Below are positions 34,709-42,690 of a DNA stretch of 64,000 nt, one piece after another. The first letter of the stretch is position 1, and each line of letters begins with the position of its first letter. Under the pieces are notes generated by a model that was not told where the DNA came from, did no database searches, and was given only the letters and a program-made list of their open reading frames with translations. The position numbers were made by a program, and so were the translations under genes. The DNA is from Novosphingobium pentaromativorans US6-1 (GTDB lineage Bacteria; Pseudomonadota; Alphaproteobacteria; Sphingomonadales; Sphingomonadaceae), in contig NZ_CP009291.1 of NCBI RefSeq assembly GCF_000767465.1, positions 2,894,501 through 2,958,500 of the forward strand, given 5' to 3'.

Positions 34709-35344
34709 ATGCGTCTCTATTCCTACTACCGCAGTTCGACGAGCTATCGCCTGCGCATCGCCCTCAACCTGAAGGGGCTGGAGTACGAGATCGTGCCGGT
34801 CAATCTGCTCAAGGCGGAGCAGCGCGGCGAGGAATTTCGCAGGATCAATCCCTTCGCGGGCGTGCCCGCGCTCGAAGCAGAGGGAAGGTTCTATGCGCAG
34901 TCGATGGCAGTGCTCGAATGGCTCGACGAGCGCCATCCCGACAGGCGGCTGCTGCCGGTGGATGTCGAGGACCGCTTCGTCATGCGCGAGCTGGCGATGG
35001 CGATCGCAACCGAACTGCACGCCCCTCTGAACCTGCCCGTACTCAAGTATCTCAAGGCCGAACTCGGCCACTCGCAGGAAGAGATCGACACCTGGTATCG
35101 CCACTGGCTGGAAAAGACCCTCGTCCCGCTTGAGGCGAAGCTGGCGGCGCGCGGATCGGGCGATTTCCTGTTCGATGCGCCCGGCCTGTTCGAATGCGTG
35201 CTGGTGCCGCAGCTCTACAATGCGCGGCGGTTCGATTTCGATCTTGCGGCAATGCCGCAGATGACCCGGATCGAGGCGGCATGCCTGGCCCATCCTGCCT
35301 TCGTGGCCGCACATCCCGACAATCAGCCGGATTGCCCGAAATGA
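34709..35344 (+). CDS. maiA: Maleylacetoacetate isomerase (zeta-class GST)
   Basis: The 211-residue protein has the zeta-GST N-terminal thioredoxin fold with the active-site motif YRSSTSYRLRIALNLKG (SSCxxRVRIAL type; the usual Cys is Thr here). It also has INPFAGVPALE and an AQSMAVLEWLDE segment, and a helical C-terminal domain. It isomerises maleylacetoacetate to fumarylacetoacetate with glutathione. I chose ATG at 34709; the longer frame runs back through the VOC gene. It ends the four-gene operon. Homogentisate 1,2-dioxygenase and fumarylacetoacetase are not nearby. Confidence 0.9.
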   Translation: MRLYSYYRSSTSYRLRIALNLKGLEYEIVPVNLLKAEQRGEEFRRINPFAGVPALEAEGRFYAQSMAVLEWLDERHPDRRLLPVDVEDRFVMRELAMAIATELHAPLNLPVLKYLKAELGHSQEEIDTWYRHWLEKTLVPLEAKLAARGSGDFLFDAPGLFECVLVPQLYNARRFDFDLAAMPQMTRIEAACLAHPAFVAAHPDNQPDCPK

Positions 35345-35429
35345 CCTTGCAGCGCCCTTCCAGCGGCACCGTGTCAGGGGGGCTAAGGGCGTTTACTTAG
35401 AATTAGGCATAGTGTGTACATAAGTGCGC

Positions 35430-36440
35430 ATGACTTCCCGACGCCACACAGAACGGAGATTCGCCAGCCGGGAGGTGCATGGGCTGCAGCACTCCTATCT
35501 GTTTCGCGTCTCGCCGCGCATGGCCTGGGTCATCGTCGCCACGCTCCTGCCGATCCTGGCGATAATCGAGGTCCATGCCTCCCCCGGCATCTGGTTCGGC
35601 CCCGTTTACCTGGCGATCCTTGCCTTCGCCGCATGGTCGCTCAACTCGCTGGTCGCCGTGGCCATCGGTTTCGGCATCATCGGCGTAAGGCTTGCAACGG
35701 GCGAATTCCTGCTTGCCACTAGCAATGGTCCGGATGGCGCTCCGAACCTGGCGGTGCGGATCCTGGGCATCATGATCGTGGTTCTCGTCATCGGTGCGGC
35801 CCGCAAGGCCTGCGAGCGCGAATGGCGCGCGGCCCGGATCGATGCGCTGACCGGGGCCTGGAACCGCTCCGCCTTCTTCGAGATCCTGCGCAAGAACCGG
35901 AAAAGCGACGGCTGGCATGCGCTGATCTATGCGGACATCGACGGCCTCAAGCGCGTCAACGACGAGGAAGGTCACGCACAAGGGGACGAGAACCTCAAGG
36001 TCTTCGCCGAGACCGTGCGCAAGACCATCCGCAAGGGCGACGTGCTGGCGCGCATGGGCGGCGACGAGTTCGTCATCTTCATGAAGCTCAAAGACAAGGA
36101 CTCCGGCACTGCGGTCGCCAACCGGCTCGACACCGCCCTGAACACCGAATTCGGCGAAAGCCGCTTTCATCTGACGTGCAGCCTTGGCGTCCTGCTTCTG
36201 CCGGAAGGCTCGACCTCCATCGACGGCGAACTGCGCGCGGCCGACGAACTCATGTACATGGCCAAGAAATCGCGGTCCGGCGTGCTAGTGTCGACCGCCT
36301 TCGAAAGTGGCGGCAGGGTCCAGTTTTCGCCGTGCCTGATCGAGCAGGACCAGCTCGGACACGATTCCGTAGTGCGCCAGGTCGACAGGGTACCCATGGC
36401 CGAGCCATCCTCGGTTTCGGACAGTCACGCCGCCGCCTGA
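35430..36440 (+). CDS. Membrane GGDEF diguanylate cyclase
   Basis: The 336-residue protein has about four hydrophobic helices in its N-terminal 125 residues (WVIVATLLPILAII, VYLAILAFAAWSL, VAVAIGFGIIGVRL, ILGIMIVVLVIGA). A cytoplasmic GGDEF domain follows (about 140-290). The catalytic motif is intact (ARMGGDEFVIF), and RKGD five residues earlier forms the inhibitory I-site, so it should make c-di-GMP with product feedback. A ~35-residue tail follows the domain. I chose ATG at 35430; a GTG two codons earlier is possible, and the ribosome binding site is weak. It is a single gene, convergent with astB. Confidence 0.9.
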   Translation: MTSRRHTERRFASREVHGLQHSYLFRVSPRMAWVIVATLLPILAIIEVHASPGIWFGPVYLAILAFAAWSLNSLVAVAIGFGIIGVRLATGEFLLATSNGPDGAPNLAVRILGIMIVVLVIGAARKACEREWRAARIDALTGAWNRSAFFEILRKNRKSDGWHALIYADIDGLKRVNDEEGHAQGDENLKVFAETVRKTIRKGDVLARMGGDEFVIFMKLKDKDSGTAVANRLDTALNTEFGESRFHLTCSLGVLLLPEGSTSIDGELRAADELMYMAKKSRSGVLVSTAFESGGRVQFSPCLIEQDQLGHDSVVRQVDRVPMAEPSSVSDSHAAA

Positions 36441-36572
36441 CTGCGGAGCGAAGCCGCCGGGTTCCTGATCACCTCGCGCCGTGACGCGCAAGTGCACCTC
36501 ATGCCCTGGGGCGATACGGGAAGCGCGGGGGTGTCCGTTTCCGCCCGCTTCTGACCGCGGCAGAAGTTTCGC

Positions 36573-37835
36573 TCAGAACGCGCCGCGATCCAGTTCTTCG
36601 AGGCCCAGTTCGCGGCAAAGTGCCGCGCGGGCGGCGACAAGCTCATGCCATAGCGCGGGTGAGGCGAGGTCCTCTACTGCAAGCTGTTCCGGCCAGAGCC
36701 GGGCGACGAGCGCCTCGATTGCGCTGAGCTTTTCGGGTGTCGCGATGAAGCGCGGGTCGACCGTCGCGGGATCGGCCACTACGCGCAGGCGCAGACAGGC
36801 CGGGCCGCCGCCATTGGCCATCGATTCGCGCAAGTCGTGGACGAAGAGGTGCCGGATCGGTCCGTTGCCCGCGACATGCGCTTCCAGCCATTGCCAGACC
36901 GCGGGCGTCTCTCGCGCCTCGCCCGGAAGCACCAGCGCCATTTCGTCCGAGGGCAGCGTCACCAGCTGGGCGTTGAACAGATAGGAGGAAATCGCATCGG
37001 CGAGGCTGACCGCGCTGGCGGGCACTTCGACGATCTCGATTTCCGGCAGCTTGCCGCGGAGCTCTGTATAGAGGCCCTCGCGGTCGGCGAAGGCCTGTTC
37101 ATGCGTGAAGAGGACCCGCTCGTTGGCAACGGCGACGACGTCGTTGTGGAACGCGCCCGCGGCGATGGCCGCCTCCGACTGCAGCGCGAGGACCGTGCGC
37201 TCCGGCGCAAGGGCATGCAGGCGAGCGACGGCGGCGCTTGCCTCGCGGTGCTGTCGCGCTGGGAAAGGGCCGCCGCTTTCGCCGTAGACGAAGACCTCGA
37301 TGCCGGGTCGGTCATGGCCCGCACACAGTCGCATGTGATTGGCCGCCCCTTCGTCTCCGAAGGGGGCAGGGACCGGCGGGTGAACCGCGAAATGCGCTTC
37401 GTTGGCGAAGGCGATCTGCAATTGCGCCAGCGTTTCACGCCATTCGTGGCTGCGGTGCGGCATCGTCACGAGGTTGGCCACGGTCAGGTGGCAGCGGCCG
37501 TCGGCGGTGTCCGGGCCGGGCGAGACGGTCGCGGCATTGGCCGCCCACATCGACGAGGCGGACAGAGCATTGGCCCGCAAGGGCGCGCTGGCGGCAGCCA
37601 TGTCGGTGCCGAGCTGACGCAACCAACCTTCGTCCGGACGGCGTTGCGGCAGGAAGAAACCCTGCGCCAGCCCGCGCTCGAGGTTCGCGCGCATTTTTGC
37701 CAGGCCCTGAAGCGCCGCGGCGCGAGGCCGCGCGACTTTCCCGGCGTTCTTTGCGGAAGCCAGATTGCCAAGGCTCAGGCCGGCATAGTTGTGGCTGGGT
37801 CCGACAATTCCATCGAAGTTGATTTCCGTCAGCAT
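36573..37835 (-). CDS. astB: N-succinylarginine dihydrolase
   Basis: The 420-residue protein is the second enzyme of the arginine succinyltransferase pathway, converting N-succinylarginine to N-succinylornithine, ammonia and CO2. Family features include the start EINFDGIVGPSHNYAGLS, HRSHEWRETL, ALQSEAAIAAGAFHNDVVAVAN and the nucleophile Cys in SMANGGGPACLRLRV. It is the last gene of the DUF1338-astD-M20-astA-astB operon and starts 9 bp after astA. The length is slightly below the ~440 typical of gammaproteobacteria. Confidence 0.95.
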   Translation of the reverse strand: MLTEINFDGIVGPSHNYAGLSLGNLASAKNAGKVARPRAAALQGLAKMRANLERGLAQGFFLPQRRPDEGWLRQLGTDMAAASAPLRANALSASSMWAANAATVSPGPDTADGRCHLTVANLVTMPHRSHEWRETLAQLQIAFANEAHFAVHPPVPAPFGDEGAANHMRLCAGHDRPGIEVFVYGESGGPFPARQHREASAAVARLHALAPERTVLALQSEAAIAAGAFHNDVVAVANERVLFTHEQAFADREGLYTELRGKLPEIEIVEVPASAVSLADAISSYLFNAQLVTLPSDEMALVLPGEARETPAVWQWLEAHVAGNGPIRHLFVHDLRESMANGGGPACLRLRVVADPATVDPRFIATPEKLSAIEALVARLWPEQLAVEDLASPALWHELVAARAALCRELGLEELDRGAF

Positions 37836-37844
37836 CAGAGCACC

Positions 37845-38864
37845 TCAGGCAGGGGCGTAAGTTACGGTATCGCCAACGCTCACGCCCAGCAGTCTGGCGG
37901 CCTGTTCGTCGAGGCTCACCCCGTCTTCGGTCTCGGCAAGATGACCAAGGCAGGCGCGGAATCCGGCAAGGTGGCCGGTGGAGACGAGATGCGAGGGCGA
38001 GCCTTCGACATTGGCCGTAATCAGCGCGACCTTGGCGTCCTTCGCCTCCTGAATGGTGCGGATGCGGTCGGTTTCGACCATCATCGAAGGGCCGCCGTCG
38101 AAGATGTCGATATAGTTCTGGAAGGCAAAGCCCTCGCTCTCCAGCATGCGCATGGCCGGGCGGCCGGAGAAATGGGGCTGGCCCATGACCTGCCGGGCCC
38201 CTTCGGACAGCAGCGCGGTATAGATCGGGTGCTTGGGCATGAGGTCGGCAATGAACTGGTTGCCGTGACGGCCGTTGAATTCGTCGGCATCGCGAAAGCT
38301 CATGTCGAAGAAGCGGCCTGCAAGTCCGTCCCAGAAGGGCGAATTGCCGGCATCGTCGATGGCTCCGCGCAGTTCGGCCAGGGTGCGGTCGGCGAAGCGC
38401 GCGCGATGGGCGCGAATGAACAGGTAGCGGCTGCGCGCCAGCAGCTTGCCGACGCCCGCCGAACGCTCGGTCGCATCGAGGTAGAGCCCGCCCACCTCGC
38501 TCGATCCGTCGAGGTCGGTGCACAGGGTCAGCATCTCGGCCCGGAAAGTGCGGTCCAGCTCCTTGGAGTGCTGGGTGATGCGCCCGATGCGATAGGAATA
38601 GAACGGCCACTCGGTGCCGACCTGCGAAAAGATCTGGCAGGTGCCGTGCACCTTGCCGGTCTCGGTATCCTCGAGGATGAAGACGAACAGGTCGTCGTTC
38701 AGCGTGTCCTCGTCGCGGGCAAAGGCGCGCGCGGCGCGTTCCAGCTTGCCCTTGAGCGTCGGCTTGTCGGGCGGCAGGTTGGTGAACCCGCCCCCGGTGC
38801 CCTTGGCCATGCGGTAGAGGGCATCGAGATCCTTTTCCCGGGCCGTGCGCAGCAGGAACGTCAT
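37845..38864 (-). CDS. astA: Arginine N-succinyltransferase
   Basis: The 339-residue enzyme transfers succinyl from succinyl-CoA to arginine, the first step of the AST pathway. Typical segments are FLLRTAREKDLDALYRMA, GGGFTNLPPDK, WPFYSYRIGRITQHSKEL and the FDGGPSMMVETDRIR segment. The ATG at 38864 overlaps the stop of the M20 hydrolase gene by 4 bp (ATGA); the longer in-frame extension lies inside that gene. A single-subunit form is indicated, as only one astA-like gene is present. Confidence 0.95.
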   Translation of the reverse strand: MTFLLRTAREKDLDALYRMAKGTGGGFTNLPPDKPTLKGKLERAARAFARDEDTLNDDLFVFILEDTETGKVHGTCQIFSQVGTEWPFYSYRIGRITQHSKELDRTFRAEMLTLCTDLDGSSEVGGLYLDATERSAGVGKLLARSRYLFIRAHRARFADRTLAELRGAIDDAGNSPFWDGLAGRFFDMSFRDADEFNGRHGNQFIADLMPKHPIYTALLSEGARQVMGQPHFSGRPAMRMLESEGFAFQNYIDIFDGGPSMMVETDRIRTIQEAKDAKVALITANVEGSPSHLVSTGHLAGFRACLGHLAETEDGVSLDEQAARLLGVSVGDTVTYAPA

Positions 38865-40066
38865 CGGGCAACTCCGTGTCTGTCGAGGCGGTGCATGACC
38901 AGCGCGGTCAATTGCGCGCGGGCATCGAGCGAGTCGGCCAGCAGGAACTCGTCCGGTGAGTGGATCGCGCCGCCGCAGGCGCCCATCGTGTCGATCACCG
39001 GAACGCCGCAGGCTGCAATGTTGTTGCCATCGCACACGCCGCCGGTGTCCTTCCAGGTCATCGCCTGCCCCAGATCCGCCGCAGCCTGGGAAACGAGGCC
39101 GAACAGCTTCTCGGTCTTCTCGCCCACCTGCTTGGGAGGGCGCGAAACCCCGCCATGCAGGTGTATCCGAACTTCGTGGCGGACGGATACTTCGGCGATG
39201 GCCGCCTCGATCATCTGCCGGGCATGCTCGGCCAGCTCGGGCGTGCGCGGGCGGATGTTGAAATGCACGATGGCAAGGTCGGGCACGGTATTGTTGGGCG
39301 CACCGCCCTCGATCCGGGCCGGGTTGACCGACAGCCCTTCGCGCTTGCCGGCGGCAAGACGCATGGCAAGGTCCGAAGCAGCGACGACGGCATTGCGCCC
39401 GTCCTCGGGGTTGCGCCCCGCATGGGCGGACTTGCCGGTAATCACCGCTGCGTAATTGCCCGAACCGGGGCGCGAGCGCGCCATGATCCCGCCGGGAAGC
39501 GCAGGTTCATAGGTCAGCGCAGCCAGCTTGCCCTCGGCAAGCCGGGCAATCAGCGGCGCCGAGGACAGCGAGCCGGTTTCCTCATCGGCGTTGATCATCA
39601 CGTCGTAACCCAGCGTGGGCCCGCCCCGCTCATAGGCTTCCAGCCCCGCCAGCATCAGCGAGAGGCCGCCCTTCATGTCTGCGGTGCCGGGGCCGTGCAG
39701 GGTGTTGTCGTCAAGCCAGTCGCACGTCTGGAAGGGGTGGTCCTTGGCATAGACGGTGTCCATGTGGCCGGTCAGGATCACCCGGCGCCTGGCCGCTGGC
39801 CGCACGGAGACGACGAGATGGCGACCATGAGCGACCTCGTGGGTCTGGCCCGTGGCATCGACTTTCTCGACCGGCGCAGGCTCGACCAGCGATACCTCGC
39901 CCGGCAGCACGGCAAAGGCATCGGCAAGGCGTGAGGCCATTGCGGCCAGCCCATCGAGGTTGCCGGTGCCGCTGTTGATCGCGGCCCAGTCCAGCGTGCG
40001 TTCGAGGATCGGCGCGCGTTCCACCGGCGCCAGCAAGGTGCGTTCGTCGTGCGTCAACCCGGTCAT
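38861..40066 (-). CDS. M20-family metallohydrolase of the AST operon
   Basis: The 401-residue protein has the M20 di-zinc site complete: His/Asp in LTGHMDTVYA, Asp in GPGTADMKGG, the Glu pair in INADEETGSL, and His in GAIHSPDEF. The dimerisation domain lies between. M20 members remove acyl groups or cleave terminal Glu residues. Its position between astD and astA, overlapping both (TGATG and ATGA), and the absence of astE suggest that it releases succinate from N-succinylglutamate in place of AstE. That substitution is inference; a simple accessory aminoacylase is the alternative. Confidence 0.85.
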   Translation of the reverse strand: MTGLTHDERTLLAPVERAPILERTLDWAAINSGTGNLDGLAAMASRLADAFAVLPGEVSLVEPAPVEKVDATGQTHEVAHGRHLVVSVRPAARRRVILTGHMDTVYAKDHPFQTCDWLDDNTLHGPGTADMKGGLSLMLAGLEAYERGGPTLGYDVMINADEETGSLSSAPLIARLAEGKLAALTYEPALPGGIMARSRPGSGNYAAVITGKSAHAGRNPEDGRNAVVAASDLAMRLAAGKREGLSVNPARIEGGAPNNTVPDLAIVHFNIRPRTPELAEHARQMIEAAIAEVSVRHEVRIHLHGGVSRPPKQVGEKTEKLFGLVSQAAADLGQAMTWKDTGGVCDGNNIAACGVPVIDTMGACGGAIHSPDEFLLADSLDARAQLTALVMHRLDRHGVAR

Positions 40067-41481
40067 CAACGCAGCTTTCCGTCGAGCGCGCCCATGTTGC
40101 CGCTCGCGTCGGAGGCTTCGAAGCTGGCCATCGGGTAAGCGCAGTAGTCGGCGGCGTAATAGGCGCTGGGGCGGTGGTTGCCGCTCTCGCCCAGACCGCC
40201 GAAGGGCATCGAGCCTGCCGCGCCGGTCGTTGGCCGGTTGCGATTGACCACGCCCGCCCGGCTTTCGAGGACGAAGCGCTGCCACAGGCCGTCATCGGCG
40301 CTGACGAGACCGGCGGAAAGGCCGAAGCGGGTGTCGTTTGCCGCTGCCATCGCGGCATCGAAGTCCGCCACGCGGCAGACCTGCAGGACCGGGGCGAAGA
40401 TCTCTTCGTCCGGAACCGATACGCCGGTCACGTCGAGCATGGCAGGGCGCACGAAGGCGGCGCTGCGGTCCTCGACGCTGCCGAACGGCTCGACCACGCG
40501 CGCGCCGCGCTCGACCAGTACCTCGAACTGCGCGCGGGCCTTCGCGGCGGCGCCGCTCGAGATAAGCGGGCCGATATAGGGCTCGGGCGTCTCGTCCCAT
40601 GCGCCGATCAGCAGGCGCCCGGAAAGGTGCGCGACCGCTTCGACGAGGTCATTGCCGAAGGCGGTATCGGGCACAATCAGGCGGCGCGCGCAGGAGCAGC
40701 GCTGCCCGGTGGTGACGAAGGCGGACTGCACGACGATGGCCGCGGCTTCCTCCACGTCTCCGTCCCATGCGACGAGCGGGTTGTTGCCGCCCAGCTCCAG
40801 CGCGAGGATGACGTCGGGCCGGTCGGCGAAGAGGTGCCGGAAATGCGCGCCCGCACCGGCGGAACCGGTGAACAGCAGCCCGTCGATCGCGCCTGAAACC
40901 AGCGCCTCGCCGGTTTCCCGCGCGCCTTGGATGCACTGGAACACCCCCTCTGGAAGACCGGCCTCGGCCCAGGCCTCGGCCATCGCCGCGCCGGTGGCAG
41001 GCGTCATTTCGGAGGGCTTGAAGACCACCGTGTTACCCGCGAGCAGGGCGGGGACGATGTGGCCGTTGGGCAAGTGGCCGGGGAAGTTGAACGGGCCGAG
41101 CACCGCCATGACGCCATGCGGGCGATGCCGCAGGACCGCCGCGCCGAAGGGCATGTCGCTGCGCCTTTCACCGGCGCGCTCGGCCTGCGCGGTGATCGAG
41201 ATGCCGACCTTGCCGATCATCGAGCCCAGTTCGGCAAGGCCCTCCCAACGCGGCTTGCCGGTTTCGCGGCTGATGATCGCGGCAATCTGCTCCTTGCGCG
41301 CTTCCAGCACGGCCTTGAAGCGCTGGACGGCGGCGACCCGGTCTTCGACGGCAAGCGCTGCCCACCCGGGAAAGGCCCGGCGCGCGCGGCGCAGTGCGGC
41401 GTCCACTTCGGCCCGGCCGGCGGCTGCGCCTTCCCAGACCACGGCGCCGGTTGCGGGATCGATCGACTGAATATGGCTCAT
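40066..41481 (-). CDS. astD: Succinylglutamate-semialdehyde dehydrogenase
   Basis: The 471-residue aldehyde dehydrogenase shows GPFNFPGHLPNGHIVPALLAG-type sequence in the cofactor fold, catalytic Glu in LELGGNNPLV and catalytic Cys in TTGQRCSCARRL. The AstD-typical N-terminus reads DPATGAVVWEG, and the C-terminal GGLGESGNHRPSAYYAADYC is diagnostic. It oxidises N-succinylglutamate semialdehyde with NAD. The ATG at 41481 overlaps the DUF1338 gene stop by 4 bp; upstream in-frame sequence belongs to that gene. astC (succinylornithine transaminase) is not in the window. Confidence 0.95.
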   Translation of the reverse strand: MSHIQSIDPATGAVVWEGAAAGRAEVDAALRRARRAFPGWAALAVEDRVAAVQRFKAVLEARKEQIAAIISRETGKPRWEGLAELGSMIGKVGISITAQAERAGERRSDMPFGAAVLRHRPHGVMAVLGPFNFPGHLPNGHIVPALLAGNTVVFKPSEMTPATGAAMAEAWAEAGLPEGVFQCIQGARETGEALVSGAIDGLLFTGSAGAGAHFRHLFADRPDVILALELGGNNPLVAWDGDVEEAAAIVVQSAFVTTGQRCSCARRLIVPDTAFGNDLVEAVAHLSGRLLIGAWDETPEPYIGPLISSGAAAKARAQFEVLVERGARVVEPFGSVEDRSAAFVRPAMLDVTGVSVPDEEIFAPVLQVCRVADFDAAMAAANDTRFGLSAGLVSADDGLWQRFVLESRAGVVNRNRPTTGAAGSMPFGGLGESGNHRPSAYYAADYCAYPMASFEASDASGNMGALDGKLR

Positions 41482-42509
41482 TGCTGCCTCGTGACTGCGA
41501 AGATGCCGGTGGCGTTCCCGGAGTCGAACGTCAGGTCCAGCATACCGGTTGCCGGGTCGATGTCTCGCGTGATGAATTCGTAGAACGAGCCGGGCACCTC
41601 GCGCATGATTTCGGAGCCGTCGGCAAGGCGGAACGGGCGTTCCACCTTGTCGGCAAGGATCGCGGTCTGGCGTACCCGGCCGTTCTGCGACACCTCGACG
41701 CTGGGCTTCATGGGATAACCTTCCTCGCGAAGGTCCTCGGCAAGTTGTACGACATCGTCGGTGCGCGTGGTGGCGTGGTTGAAGGCGTTGCCTTCGGTGG
41801 CGATCCAGGCGGCTTCCTTGCTGTGTTCGAGCAGGGCTTCGTAGTCTGCGAGGGCCGGTGCCGGATGCTGCCGCCCGAAGGCGCGCAGGGCACCGGCAAC
41901 GATGGTCGCCGCCTGTTCGGGCGAGCAGTCTCCTTGCGCATCGAGCGCCTGCAGCGCCGACCACTCTGCCACGCCGATGGGATCCTCCGAACCTGCGAAG
42001 ACGCGCTCGGCTGCCGCTTGCGTCGTCTCGGGCAGCTCGTTGACATGCAGTTCCGAGACGAAGAACTGCGGGACCGTTTCGGGCAGGTCGCGATGGAGGA
42101 GGGCGCGGCCGGTCATCTTCAGCTTGGGCAGCGGGTAGAGCCCGCCGACTTCGTAGCCCATCGGCGCAAGGAAGCGCGTGAAGGCCTCGCAGCCCGAAGG
42201 CAGGTCGCCGGTCGCCCCGTCGATGGTGCGCAGCGCGCCGTGGTCGAAGGCGATCGTCTCACCTTTTGCGCGGATCTGCGCGACGTAGCGCGCGGCCGTA
42301 GGGACCCGCTCGAGCAGGTCCAGGAACAGCGCGGCATTGAGCGCCATGGCCACTTGCGCGCGGCTGGGCCGCTCGTCCGTGTCCCGCAGCACCGGGTCGA
42401 TCGAAAGCGTCGTCAGCGCGAACGCGGCGCGGTCCTCGCCGACGGCTGAGGCGAGCAGGCGAAACAGGGTTTCCCGGCTGGAGACGGCGGTGCTGGGGGC
42501 GGCAACCAT
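41478..42509 (-). CDS. DUF1338 (HglS/YdcJ-like) putative 2-oxoacid dioxygenase
   Basis: The 343-residue protein belongs to the DUF1338 family of VOC-like Fe(II) enzymes. It has the DHGALRTI segment, MGYEVGGLYPLPKLKMTG, and FVSELHVNELP, with further His in NAFNHATTRTDD. A characterised relative, HglS, converts 2-oxoadipate to 2-hydroxyglutarate in lysine breakdown. Here it is the first gene of the AST operon, so a related 2-oxoacid step at the end of arginine or lysine catabolism is plausible but untested. The start ATG follows GAGGA 4 nt upstream. Confidence 0.75.
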   Translation of the reverse strand: MVAAPSTAVSSRETLFRLLASAVGEDRAAFALTTLSIDPVLRDTDERPSRAQVAMALNAALFLDLLERVPTAARYVAQIRAKGETIAFDHGALRTIDGATGDLPSGCEAFTRFLAPMGYEVGGLYPLPKLKMTGRALLHRDLPETVPQFFVSELHVNELPETTQAAAERVFAGSEDPIGVAEWSALQALDAQGDCSPEQAATIVAGALRAFGRQHPAPALADYEALLEHSKEAAWIATEGNAFNHATTRTDDVVQLAEDLREEGYPMKPSVEVSQNGRVRQTAILADKVERPFRLADGSEIMREVPGSFYEFITRDIDPATGMLDLTFDSGNATGIFAVTRQQ

Positions 42510-42529
42510 GACATCCTCTTTGTTTATTT

Positions 42530-42547
42530 ATTGCGCGTACTTGCAAT
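42530..42547. promoter_or_regulatory. Imperfect 18-bp palindrome in the AST promoter
   Basis: ATTGCGCGTACTTGCAAT, symmetric in 14 of 18 positions, lies about 20 bp before the DUF1338 start codon in an AT-rich stretch. It is well placed for a repressor controlling the AST operon. No regulator gene is adjacent. Confidence 0.4.
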
Positions 42548-42649
42548 ATATGTAACGCGCAGGGCGAAGTCCACCACCGCGCGAAACTTCACGCAAATGG
42601 CTGGAAACCGACTTTTTCGAGGATGTCTTGCAAGATCCGTGCGGCAGCG

Positions 42650-42674
42650 CCGGGCGGAAGACCGTTCCGCCCGG
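42650..42674. terminator. Hairpin after the PEPC-like gene
   Basis: A perfect 10-bp stem (CCGGGCGGAA / TTCCGCCCGG) with a 5-nt loop lies 17 bp past the stop of the last gene of the zwf operon. It has no T-tract, but its position fits transcription termination. Confidence 0.5.
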
Positions 42675-42690
42675 GCCGCCGTGCCGGATG

